A stretch of DNA of 64,000 nt from Marsupella aquatica. Lineage: Eukaryota; Marchantiophyta. The DNA lies in NCBI GenBank assembly GCA_973895155.1, contig OZ316891.1, forward strand, positions 25,482,001 to 25,546,000, given 5' to 3'. Shown piece by piece: positions 20,046 through 30,549 of this stretch. Numbering within the stretch: the stretch's first letter is position 1; the number at the start of each line of letters is the position of its first letter. The position numbers and the translations under genes were made by a program. The notes beneath the pieces are model-generated. The model had not been told where the DNA came from. It was given only the letters and a program-made list of their open reading frames with translations, and ran no database searches.

Positions 20046-20222
20046 TTTATCATTCCATAAATAGTGTCATATAAGACAAAATAACGGTCAGATAACGGGA
20101 ATAAGAGGCATTTATTAAATAAATACGTTGAGTCCAACACCTACACAAGGACGTTTCCTCATATGTATTTGAAGAAAGAAGAGAGAAAAGTATCTCACAT
20201 TTGAGGATTGTTGTAGACTGTA

Positions 20223-23200
20223 ATGTCCAAAACTTCCAGCATGTCTTCATTGGGATCGAAGGTTGTGATCGAGAGAAAGACGACGGGTGATGTTGTTGTT
20301 CTGGATGTTCCAGAGAATACTATTATCTCTGTCAAGGAGTCTTTTCTCTCATCGAGGTTTGGGCTTTTGAAAGATGATTTCATCTGGAAGTTGTTCGTTC
20401 TTTACTCTCGGGATGGAACCAGAAGTCACGAGGTGTCGGATAATGGTTCAGGAATATTGCCAGAAAGAGCTTGGGACCTGAAGTGTGGTTCAGATGTAGA
20501 GCTAGTCTCATGTAAGGATGACATTGCACATATCAATGTTTCCGATCCAGAATCCCCGACTCGCCCGTCACCTGCAGTACCAGAAATTATTGACATCTCC
20601 CCTGAGAGTGTGGGTAGGGATCTCTCTTCTGTGTCGACAAAGTCTTCTGAGAAATCCGTTTTTGAAGCAGTGAGTCAAAATGAGTTTCAATCTCAGCTAG
20701 TTCTTTATCGAGTTAGTGCATATGATGCCTTCCTCAATATTACTGGGTCAAGCGAGTTGGCAAATTTCCGCAGGGGAAACGATTGGAAGGAGATTCAAGT
20801 GCAAACTTTGCCCACTTCATACAACGGAAACTGCATTTTTGAGCTTCCTCCGGTCGAAGGTCAATTTCGTCGAGGATATGGTCTTCAGGACATGGATAGG
20901 GATAATGACGGCTATCCATGGACGAGACTTCTCACAACTTCAGCTAATCTCAAACCTCACAATCACTGGTCTGTGTCAAAAGTCAGATGTGCCGGTGTAC
21001 TTGAATGTCAAAATCTGGTCTGTCAAAAGTTGAAGCACACCGGTTCAAAAAATGACTCTTCTTTTCGAGGAAAGGGACAATTTACTGAGCCGTTTCATCT
21101 TGGTGAGCTTGTGGAGGAAGGAGGGTTGGTGTGCGGATTCTGTGAGGAGAGGCCTCTCTGCATCCGTGAATGTCTGGCTAAGCTTTTGTACATCTATCCT
21201 AAGCCGTCTCTTGAGTCAAATGTTGCAAAACATATGTCTCGATTGGCTGTTCACATGGGTTTCCATGACCACGTTGTTTGGAAGGGGAAATCTCGATTGG
21301 CAAAAAAGCAGGCGGAGGAGATAGTTTATGGTGTTCATAAAGCGAATCCCGTATGTACCCCAGGGCGTGTTCTTAACAAGTCTATAGGAAACCTGGTTTC
21401 TCTTTTGCATCCAGAGTCTTCTTCAGAACTATCAAAAGAAGAAGAGAGAGAGATTTGGGAATCGATGAAGGTTGTGTCCACTATTGAGAAATTCCAGGCC
21501 ATATTCCGGAGCGTGAAAATGGATAACCCAAAAAAAGGTGAGTTGGATTCTCTTCGTGAGATGCAAGCACGGAATAATTTTCCTTACGTTCAGAGGTACC
21601 TTTTCCCTGGGCAGGGGAGCAAGACCAATAGGGCTCATGTCTTCAAAATGAGTACAAATGGCCCCGGTTCTGGTGTCGATATTCTCAGGCAGATGAAGAG
21701 TGGAGGTGAGCTGGAAGGAGCATGGGTCAGTTCTGATGTAATGCGTAGAATAAGCACTGGGTGGCTGACTTTCAGCGCCCATGTGTACGACCATAATTAC
21801 AGGACCCTTTGTACCATCTTCACTTGTGAGCTCCGTGCGGAGGACTCCTTATCTCTTGAAACCGCATGGAGATATATGATTGAAGTTGCCTCTGATCATG
21901 ATGTGCATGACCCACTCATTGGAGGATTTATTGCCGATAATGCCAAGGCTGGATGGATCGCCATTCGGAATGTTTTTTTTTGAGGTGTCCGTCACCCACA
22001 GAAGGAGCACAGTGACACCTTTCACTTTGCTCAATCTCTTCGTTGTCACACATTGGAGGGTATTTGGGAAGATCACCATCGAGAGCACTATAAACTGTGG
22101 GAAAGGCTGAGAACAGCACCAACATATGTTCAGGCCTACCGTGTTGCTGACAAAATCCATCGTTGGTGGAAGGAAGGAAACTGCTATGCTGGGAAATTGA
22201 AGTCTCTCCAAGGATGGTTATCTTGGTGGGTCGTGAGGTGGAGGCAGTGGGGGAACTTCATCCGCGTTGTAAGTGTCATGTTTCATTTCTATTTGACATC
22301 ATTGTTTTTGCTAGCGACCTCGCTAGCATATCAGGTCTGACTGGGGACTACTTTTTTGCAGACGCAAACCGCAATGGAGTCAACCTTGATGCCAAATTGT
22401 ACTGGAGCGGAATCAGTCCATGCATCCATGAGATCCTGCCAAATGAAGAAACTAGTGGGATTGATTGAAGCATGTGAGGTGGACCAGAATCATGTTGCGG
22501 GGCAAATTGCTGCTTTTACTGCCTACAGTGAAGGTGTTCACAGAGGCCAGGGGCCGACCATTTTTGAATTAGCATATAGGAACGCCGATGCTATGGGATC
22601 CATGGATGCTTACAAAAAGGCAGCAAATCTTTTGCTCGAGTCTTCAGCTAAGTATGAATTCTATAGAACAGTTCCATTACATGGCGATCTCCGAACAACA
22701 TCCACAAAGAGGAAAGGGAAAGCTTCAACTGTAATCCACAAGAATGACTCCCACAGACATGACAAGGTGTCACGCACAACAGCTTCTCCTTTAGGACTAA
22801 AAAGTCGTAATCTCTATCCTGAATTTCGCTTCGTCAATGTTTTGGAGACTTCGCGGACCCAGAAATAGCAAATAATACAACTTCGGCAACACCTGTCGGA
22901 GGTTGTTCTACTGGAGTTATCCATATTTCAGATGACGATGGTGATGATGCAAGTCGTAATGTCAATGATACCGTGAAGATGGGGACTCAACCTTCGTGTG
23001 ATGTCAGGGATGACCATCGGGATGCCCCCCAAAGGATCCCTTCCATCCGAGAGGTTGATGTTCCTTATGGGACCTGGCATCTCAGGCGGAGCGGTAGAGG
23101 TGCTGGACCTGTTTGCAATGGGTTGGTTGACCGAAGCATTTTTGGAAGAGATGAATGTAGAAATCTCATCAAGGAGACTGGATGTAAGTCCACGCAAGGG

Positions 23201-23937
23201 GAAATTGTTGGAGTCACCATTCACGGGTTGTGATTATCGTCTCCACATCGCCAGTTGTTGTACTTCTATCCTAACAATAAGTGTCACAAGAGCCGAGGAC
23301 GCAGAACTCTAGCTCAACTACCCCCCCCCCACCCTAGTCGCTCAAGGTTCAGCGTGGGACTTGCCTCTCCCATCCCGAGATAGAGTTTCTCCTGGGATTA
23401 GGATTCCAGATCAGTGGACTCTCCTATGTGGATGCAAATCAAGTTGGAGAGTTCCCGTCCCCCAATCGGGTCAACCTACGAATTGATGTTAACTCATTCC
23501 CCGAACGAATTGATCTAACTAATGTGGACCGTCGGTTGAAAACCCAAAATGGTAAGGGTGCACGATAGCGTTTCAGCAATACTCCAGAGTTGCTCAAGCG
23601 CATCGTTTCCGCTACACAAGAATACATGAGAGTTGTCGGAAATGAGAAGGTAACTACCGGAAATGGATGGGGTTGGAGATACTTGATCGCCACTCACGAG
23701 ACTGATTCACAAGTTCCGCACACATATTGGGTGCAAATCTGTTGTTTCCCTTTGTGTTCTTGTGAAGACTTTTATAAGAGGCATACACGAGGGAAACCAT
23801 ACATGTCTTGTAAACATCTGCTGTGGGTGTATTTAAACAAGTTTTCACTCAACCTGGAGAATGACGACCTTGTCAAACAGCCAATTCTGACTGTTGGGGA
23901 AGTGAGGAGTTTAATTCCGTTACAGATAGGGGACTAG
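20223..23937 (+). pseudogene. MULE-type transposase with C-terminal SWIM zinc finger, broken
   Basis: It opens with a 586-codon frame (20,223-21,983). The first 90 residues look like a small ubiquitin/PB1-like beta domain (VVIERKTTGDVVVLDVPENTI...). A Cys-rich segment follows near residues 255-320. The DDE-like core has FIADNAKAGWIAIRNVF (second Asp). After a frameshift in the T-run at 21,972-21,979 it continues as FHFAQSLRCHTLEGIWEDHHREHYKLWERL. An intron (22,269-22,361, GTAAGT...TTTTGCAG) precedes an exon with GAESVHASM, a likely catalytic Glu. Further frameshifts follow between 22,860 and 23,590. The last segment (23,590-23,937) carries CSCEDFYKR...CKHLLWVYL, a SWIM finger (CxCxnCxH) typical of MULE transposases. 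Terminal inverted repeats were not found. It is inactive as it stands. Confidence 0.6.
22310..22327. repeat. GCTAGCGA-type palindrome (perfect)
   Basis: GCTAGCGACCTCGCTAGC lies within the 22,269-22,361 intron. Its arms of 8 bp are perfectly complementary around CC. Confidence 0.75.
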
Positions 23938-24217
23938 TCGTTTATTGGAGATGCTAATTATAGGGTGGTGGGATGGATTACTCGAGTTTGTGGTTTCACA
24001 AATATCAATCTGTTTTCATCGAGTGAATCATAATGTTAGCGAGGTCCATAATGGTAACTTTTATGGTGTTTGAGTTTGTTGTTTATGGTTAGCAATATCT
24101 CTAGTCTTAGGAAGTCTGCTACATCCTGACAGAAACATTCGACTTTCAAACGTGTTAACCTATCGACAAGTTTCTATAGAGTTCACGGTTTGATCATTAA
24201 AATGATGCCAGTTTTTG

Positions 24218-24235
24218 GCTAGCGAGATTGCTAGT
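24218..24235. repeat. GCTAGCGA-type palindrome
   Basis: GCTAGCGAGATTGCTAGT, preceded by TTTTTG. Confidence 0.65.
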
Positions 24236-24358
24236 CTGATCAACGGAATTTAGGACAGGATGTGACAGGATGTTTAGGGTTTAGGGATGAAAGTTTTCCC
24301 TGAAGTTGTTGTGGTAATACTCTATCAAATTGATTATCGAAGATGAACACAGTTCTAT

Positions 24359-24376
24359 ACTAGCGATATCGCTAGT
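24359..24376. repeat. GCTAGCGA-type palindrome (perfect)
   Basis: ACTAGCGATATCGCTAGT is a perfect 18-bp palindrome. Confidence 0.75.
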
Positions 24377-24560
24377 CTAGGAAGGGTCCAACTGTGACTT
24401 CCAAATAAACGTACTATGTACAAAATGACATTCCAGAGCATCACATAGAATGGAAAGGACCACCCAAACTTTACTTCTCATACATATTGAAAGTACATGA
24501 GGACATGTGGTTCGCTTGTAACTACAAAAATTTCAGTAAATCCACAACCTGACCCTCCCC

Positions 24561-25336
24561 TCAGGGGCTGGACGCCTTCCATGCATCGGAGTCAGTGTCT
24601 GACTCAGAATCGTAATCCAAAGAGGCGAGGCGTTCCTCGGTCCAGTAGTCATAGATCTCCCTCTCAATCCAATACTGCTCCTCTTTTGCGAGCCTCTTCC
24701 TCTTCGATACAACCTCGCGCTGTGTGGTATCCACCTTTGGCTTCGGTGGAGACTTCGCTGCTGGAATTAACTTTGGAGGAGTAGGTGTTCTCCTCAATGA
24801 TGATGATGATCCAACAGATTGACGGAGTTTGGTTGGGACACTGCTGCCTGCGGAGACCTTCACAGTCTCTGCATCGGGTTTCTGCTTCGGAGGAGAGTCA
24901 TCTTCAAGCGGGCCATCTGTCGCCGGGTACGTTGTAACGACGGATCTCAAGTCGCCATTTCCCTTGAGGAGGATTGCTTGGAACACCAGACATTTCTCTG
25001 CACTTACGAAACCCAAACAGTGATTAAGGAGAACGGCATTCAACAAATGGAAACACTATTCACGATGAAATACAATGAATGTCATGCCTTGTCAAAGAGT
25101 GATTCTCTTAAAACAGCTCAGAACCATAGACCCGCGCTAACCTGATCTGGATCTAGAGTACTTGGAACACTGATAGCAGTTCTGAATGAAAGATCTCGAG
25201 CTGGACGCGGTGGAAGTGATCGGAAGAATGATTCGGAAGACTGGTGGTTTTTGGGATAGCGGATTTGTTTAAGTGGACGGTTCACCGCCTTGGATTTGCC
25301 TCTGGTTCGAACGGTAAGTGTCCCGTTCACTTGCAA
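24561..25336 (-). CDS. Small charged protein convergent to the MULE-type transposase
   Basis: The first segment (25,336 to about 25,142) encodes MQVNGTLTVRTRGKSKAV...STLDPDQ and ends at a CAG|GT donor. The second starts after a GTGCAG acceptor near 24,997 (EKCLVFQAILLKGNGDL...) and runs to a stop at 24,561. The phases of these two sites do not join cleanly, so the exact splice is unsure or there is a frameshift. The product has a Pro/Lys-rich linker, a basic patch (VSKRKRLAKEE) and an acidic tail (DYDSESDTDSDAW). Its position facing the transposase recalls the two convergent genes of MuDR-type elements. The sequence is not recognisably MURB. Its tail resembles that of the ORF at 8.3 kb. Confidence 0.4.
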
Positions 25337-25529
25337 GTGACTTAATTAGTGTCCAAACGGCCTTAATCCTCCTTTCCTCAGCAGTAATGACACGTTGATT
25401 CTTTTCACGCGGGAATCGCGCAGTACTTTTTCGTTATTACTCTTCCTCGGGTGGGAATTTTCACATGTGGAAGCCTGTACGTGGAGACCGTACCTTGTTT
25501 GAGTGGCTCAATGTGTTGGCATCATTAGA

Positions 25530-25546
25530 CTAGCAATTTTGCTGTC
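25530..25546. repeat. GCTAGCGA-type palindrome (decayed)
   Basis: ACTAGCAATTTTGCTGT keeps the left arm and most of the right arm of the family. It stands at the right edge of the MULE/convergent-gene region. Confidence 0.35.
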
Positions 25547-25636
25547 CTGAAGATATGTCATTTTGATCTATTGCGTTCACGGGACTAGAATCGTCCATGG
25601 GTAGCCGTCTATATTTGTTGATCGAACAGGGTCTCC

Positions 25637-26989
25637 ATGCTAGCAAGGAATATTCCAGACCTTTTTTGGGCCCCAATACAAGGTGACATCTTGCCCGTGC
25701 AAGCAAAAATTCTATTGTTTGCTTGCACGTTACAATTACCCAGTGGCAAGCGGTCCTACGTCCATAAAAGTAGGAAAAGAAAGAGTCCATCTTCCCAGAC
25801 ATCTAGAAGAGACACATCTTTGGCACGTCAAGATGTGTTGTTGATAAACACTAAGGACTGTTGTAGTGAACATTGTTGCCAATATTTGAACCACAACTTG
25901 GCTATGGCAATTAGGCAAAAGTGGTGGTCAAAATCTTTTGCGGAGCGCAAGGAGGAGGAAATCAAGGCTATTAAAAATACAATACACTTGGGTACTGGAG
26001 AAAGGATTCTAGCAGTGGAGGGCAAAGTATTGTGCTTGGAGGCATGGAGAATCATTCATTCAAGAGGAAAGACTCAATTTTATGCCTTGAAGAAGACGGT
26101 GATGGCTGGAATGAACATAGGTATCCATGGTAATGCTGGAAAAAGGCGTATGTCCGAGAAAGTATCTCAAGCGTTCATGTCAATGAAAGAGATTATTGAG
26201 GAGGCAGCTGATCATCATCCAGCCAAGTTGAGAACCATGGCAGATAATACAAGGATGGTTTTGAGGGAATTGCCAACAAATCTTACTTGGGAGAATATTA
26301 GAAACAAGGTTAATGTTGTCAACTAGGAGGCTGGTCTTCCTCCAATTTCCCAACCCACCTTGAGTCATCTACATCAGATGTATTTCAGGGAGTTCTCACG
26401 TCACAAAAAGGGCAACAACTTTTCAAAGTGTACAACTTGTAGTGAGTTGCTTCAACGGAAAGCAAACCTTACAGGAGCTAAGGAAGAGTTAGAGGGCCTA
26501 TGGCGTGACAAGGAGGAACATCACCAAGACCACACACAGCAAAGAATGTGCTATCATACCTGGAGATATGAGTCCATCCATCGTCCAAAGGAAGTGTTAT
26601 GCCTTATTCATGATAAGATGGATCATTCAAAGACAGCTCTCCCAAGAATGCCCTTCAATCCTAAGCATGTGGATGGTGCCCAAAAGTTCCCAATTACTGT
26701 CATTGGTATCCTTACTCATGGTCATGGTCCCAAGGCCATAGCCCAATATCATGTTGGAGTGTGGCCAGGTGATGTCAACATCACTATTGGGTCAATTGAT
26801 TCAATACTAAGGATGTTGGAAAACCCAAATCCAATGATCAAATCACTTGTGGAGGGGCCAGACTCGACAAGTCTTTTTAAAGACCTCCTTTTTGGGAGAG
26901 CAGATATCTTGGAGGCAAGTGTCCTTAGAGCATTTGAGGATGACATTGCCTATATCTCAAGCCTAGGTACTTTACTCACAATACTTTAA
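25637..26989 (+). pseudogene. DUF7869-like transposase-derived ORF with one in-frame TAG
   Basis: Two frames of 229 and 209 codons are in register and separated by a TAG at 26,324-26,326 (VVN*EAGLPPISQ). The N half has WWSKSFAERKEEE and VEGKVLCLEAWRIIH, then GIHGNAGKRRMSE. The C half has FSKCTTCSELLQRK (CxxC), QQRMCYHTWRYESIHRPKEV, LIHDKMDHSKTALPRM, and ITVIGILTHGHGPKAIAQYHVGVWPGD. This order (cysteine knuckle, then an RNase-H-like D...D core with ILTHGHG) is that of the DUF7869 family, common in streptophyte and metazoan mobile elements. The frame may continue in a further exon after about 26,970 (AG|GTACTT donor). Function beyond likely transposase ancestry is unknown. Confidence 0.5.
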
Positions 26990-27626
26990 TTTATTATTAT
27001 TTAATAATATAAGCTCACACACACTGACACTCTACTTTGTGTAGTTGTTGCTCCTCCTAGCCAAGGTTTCATTAATAGGGTTTAAACCCTAAACCCTAAA
27101 CTCCAACATTCACTGGTGAGAACCTACAACATGGACACAACAGTAAGCTCAGCTCCCTCATAATCTGTACTGTCTTGCCACTCTGTAGTTGTCTCTTTAA
27201 GTTCATACTGTGCATTTTTAGTTGTAGAAAGGTTTTACGTTTTATCTCTTACGTTTCATGTGTTTAGGATGCTTCTTTCAAACTTGAAACTCTATTGCTA
27301 CCCACAGACAGTAGATTGAAGAAAATATCCCGTTGACAATGCCCCATCCATGACAGCCAACATCCAAGACAATCGTATAAACATTGGGTCCAAACAATTC
27401 AATCACATCCACAATATTGACATCCATGCATAAACATCAATGGGAATGTTCCTCATACTGGTATACAAAATAATTACCAAATAAATAAATAGATTTTGAG
27501 TACTTTAGATGTTTTAGGAAGCCTTAATCAATTAAACTGGGAGCACTATCTCCATGCTTGTGCTAACCATTCACACAGTTCACAAAATGTGTGATTATGA
27601 CAAAATGTAATTGTTCCATTGATTAA
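26990..27626. other. Spacer with interstitial telomere-type motif
   Basis: No gene is seen. TTTAAACCCTAAACCCTAAAC at about 27,080-27,100 carries two CCCTAAA units, the plant-type telomere repeat. This may be a chance, a promoter telo-box, or a repair scar. Confidence 0.5.
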
Positions 27627-28331
27627 CTAACTGTATCGATGTCTACAGTAGTAATGATGTATTTGAACCAAAATGGACCAAAGCCAGGAGATGTGATCAT
27701 GAGCCGCTGTGCTTAGAGCAGGGTCAATAGGATGGTCAGGACAGTAAATCATCCAACGTCCCTGGTCATGTGCAGTATGATGCCAGGGCACTCTGTCCGA
27801 TGCAAAACCTTGACGCTTACTCTCGGCTAGGCAAGTACGATGCCAAGTTTTGGGACATCTCAAGAACTGCACGGCCTCTGCCAGATGAGGGTCACCATGG
27901 TCCTGCTGGCATGCAACACATGTATGGATGGGGCAAGACTCCACATCAAGTGGCAAGCATCCATGACAATAAAAACGAACACAATATGGCTGGGGGCACT
28001 GCCTGGCAGTAGTAGAGACAATGCCACACTGAAAACACCTGTATGTCTTATCCTTACACTCTGGACAATACCAAGGATCATCATCCTTGCCTGGTGCAAT
28101 AAATACAGCAGGGCACCTGCCAACAACCTCACCAACTTTGGAAACATGGTGGAAGTGCCAATGGCAAGCCCCATCACACATGGCCAGATCTCCATGCCAG
28201 TCACAAATGCCACAAAGCTGGGGACTACACTGACGTTTCTCAACGTCTGACCACAATTCAATCATCAACACATCTTCCTTCTTTCTCGTTCGAGTATCAT
28301 TCTTTCTGGCTTTATGCTTGGTCCTAGCCAT
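27627..28331 (-). CDS. EDM2-like PHD-finger protein, left copy
   Basis: The only ATG at the 5' end is at 28,331, in a good context (ATAATGG), giving M-ARTKHKARKNDTRTRKK. The track of cysteines follows the PHD/extended-PHD module of plant EDM2/EDM2-like proteins: CGICDWHGDLAMCDGACHWHFH (about residues 38-60), WYCPECKDKTYRCFQCG (about 85-101), CPIHTCVACQ, then FLRCPKTWHRTCLAE and RWMIYCPDHPIDPAL. EDM2 reads histone H3 methylation and controls silencing and polyadenylation at intronic transposons. The methyltransferase-like domain of full EDM2 is absent. Read as one intact exon of about 234 codons. The upstream Cys-rich gene has the same order in the right copy. After Met removal the N terminus would mimic the H3 tail (ARTKQTARK). 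Confidence 0.7.
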   Translation of the reverse strand: MARTKHKARKNDTRTRKKEDVLMIELWSDVEKRQCSPQLCGICDWHGDLAMCDGACHWHFHHVSKVGEVVGRCPAVFIAPGKDDDPWYCPECKDKTYRCFQCGIVSTTARQCPQPYCVRFYCHGCLPLDVESCPIHTCVACQQDHGDPHLAEAVQFLRCPKTWHRTCLAESKRQGFASDRVPWHHTAHDQGRWMIYCPDHPIDPALSTAAHDHISWLWSILVQIHHYYCRHRYS

Positions 28332-29099
28332 TATGACCACTGGACATGAACAAGAAAACTTGAAGAGTTATTAAACTGTTAAATTGGCTGTCATAAAAAA
28401 CGGACTTACCACTTGCATATTGCAATCCAATGTGGGGCCAGAATGGAGAGGACTCACCAATTGTACTCAACCAAGAGGAAGGCAATGAAATTTGGAGATT
28501 GCCTTGATCGGTTTCAGATGTAGATCTCAATCCCCTCTCATGTCACAAGATGTAAAAACAAGGATTCATAATCTGCAATAGCACAAATGTGACACAAAAT
28601 ATCATTTAAATGGAGCCACTACACATAGCACTGGTTTGAGTTGGCAAGGACTATGCATGGACAAACATCACATGGACACTCTTCAACTTTCTTCATTCAC
28701 TGTACCCGATCTAGAGCCATAAGGCATATCTGCCAGGGGGAGTGGGAGTCATTGACAAAGACTTTAACTATTGGATTCAACTTTCATTTAACAATAGATT
28801 GTGGGCCTTCTGGAACAGAGTCATTGAACAGAGATGTTGAGTGGACTGGTGACATCTTAGATTAAAATGTTGTGCTTAGTAGATAGGGGTTTTGCAATGT
28901 ACTTCAAAAATTTAATTCCACTGAGGTGTTCAAACCCTCAATACAAAATTGTACGAATATATAGAAAAAGTCAAAGCATAAGTTATTTCTCAGTGTTTAA
29001 GTTACTATTTCATCCAAAAATATGCCTTATCTCATTGCATCTTGGTACGTGCGTATTGTGTTAGAATTCCTGCAGGTGTAAACTAACTTCAAATCAAAC
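28332..29099. other. Intergenic spacer between EDM2-like and Cys-rich genes
   Basis: Same position as the 40,685-41,432 spacer of the right copy. I see no gene or clear repeat. Confidence 0.35.
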
Positions 29100-29545
29100 A
29101 TGATGTGTCCGAGAAACCCCCAATAGCGGGGTTTGGCAGGGCAGGACACCCGAGATCACTATCCACACCATTCAACAATGCAAAGTGGTTCCAAAGGATG
29201 CATATCCTCCTACTTTGTTTAGCGGCTTTGTCAGCACCGACCAGGGTTGTTGGGTTGACCACCCTACAAGCAACGCAGTCATACTAGCAAGAATGGATAC
29301 ATCCATGCGCTAGGATGGCCTTGATGTGTGGCGCGCACTTCGCCAATAAGTGACACATACACCACGGATGTGGGAAAGGGTAATGCCACAGGTGGAGGCC
29401 GGCTGTAGTCATTCTGCACTACAACTGGATAACGAAAATACCATGCAGAGTGGGCTGGCCATGTGCCACGTCTGACAAACTCTAGACGCAATCTCTCTAC
29501 GGTGCCTGCAAGACTCTGAGAATGAGCGCTGCGAGTCCTCACCAT
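29100..29545 (-). pseudogene. Cys-rich 'MVRT' protein, left copy, frameshifted
   Basis: It starts at an ATG (MVRTRSAHSQSLAGTVERLRLEF...). It reads AWYFRYPVVVQNDYSRPPP to about 29,280, and then continues in another frame as DCVACRVVNP...CILWNHF...GCPALPNPAIGGF. The right copy (41,433-41,882) keeps all of this in one frame, so a small indel broke this copy. The shared pattern is AWYFxYPVVxxNxYSRP, then DCxAC, a CxxWNH block and GCPxLPxPxxGxF, and it looks like a compact zinc-binding domain. I do not recognise the family. Confidence 0.45.
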
Positions 29546-30549
29546 AGCTATTCTTGATCACGTCCTGTGCTGCTTTGCTCACGTCCACAGCAGGTCCACT
29601 CGCTCCTGAAACTATAAGACCATGGTTAAAAAACTGGAGATTTCATGACTGACCCTGAATTTCAGTTTATATACAAGGATGAATCCTTCACGTTTTAAAG
29701 GACAAGCTTAGACAGGCTCAAGACTTTCCCAATGCCAACAATTGGTAATTCTATTTACCGCGCACACAAACAAGACTCCATTAACCATACCAAAGTACAG
29801 AATAGGAGGCCGACCTAGAGAGCAGGTAGCTTTGATCCAAGATTCATAGAAAGAGAAGCAACAACACGAGACAAGATGAAGAAACTCAAAACAGACCTTG
29901 AAACAGAGTGACCACTCCTGACCAAAATGACAGGACCGTCCAAAGTAAGTAAAAATGAAAATTTACAAACATCCACGGAAATACGAGACAATGAAGTGAG
30001 ATCTCACTTCAGGGGCTTGGCATGGTGCATGATTCACGCCCTCGCTGGTAAGAAAAGTCTTGGGGTGTTCCAATTGGCGGCAATGAGAGAACCCTCAAGA
30101 AAAAGCACAAATGACAAGGATAGCGCCAATAAAATAGTGAACCACTTGAAGGACTAGGAGGAAGAATGGAACAATCAATTATCAAATCATATTATCATGT
30201 CCGCGAAAGTAACGAAAGCACTTTCACGCTGAAGTGAAAATTTTCTTCCACAGGCGACACCCGTTAGTTGAAGTAGATGCATGGTTGCTGGGAGATAAAT
30301 TCTTCAGGTAGGAAACACAATTAGATCCACGTTCACAGACTGATGCTCATCTTTGATGCACTCGTTGGAAGCTTTCCACTGTGGAGCCGTCACTACAGAA
30401 CCAGAGAACTTCAAGAGAAAACTGAAGACGGCCAACAAGTTGACAGCTAGGGCCATGAATGACTCTGAGAGTGACTTCAGCAGTTCTACAAATGCTTCAC
30501 ACAAGTAATCCCACTTCATTTATCACTACTGACTAGGTGATGGTAGTAG
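29546..30549. other. Spacer, no supported gene
   Basis: Short ORFs on both strands lack recognisable domains. CACTACAGAACCAGAGAAC at about 30,395 and CACTACTGACTAGG at 30,526 resemble CACTA termini by the first five bases only. Confidence 0.35.

Larger units (their letters stand above)
19742..20222. other. Intergenic spacer with two GCTAGC palindromes
   Basis: It lies between the divergent ParB-like and MULE-like genes, so it should hold both promoters. Two palindromes occur (19,933-19,950 and 20,028-20,045). I see no clear TATA box or terminal inverted repeat. Confidence 0.4.
23938..24560. other. Spacer between convergent genes, two palindromes
   Basis: It separates the MULE-type transposase (+) from the small minus-strand gene. 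It holds palindromes at 24,218-24,235 and 24,359-24,376, and a half-site (GTTAGCGAGGT) near 24,036. No gene is seen. Confidence 0.4.

Noticed and set aside
25300-25320. GGTTCGAAC as a tRNA B box
   Set aside because: No matching A box or cloverleaf around it, and it lies in a probable exon on the minus strand.
30525-30540. CACTACTGACTAGG as left end of the nested CACTA element
   Set aside because: It matches the opposite terminus only over CACTA, and only a 2-bp duplication (AT) would fit. The sequence to its left does not resume TNP2.
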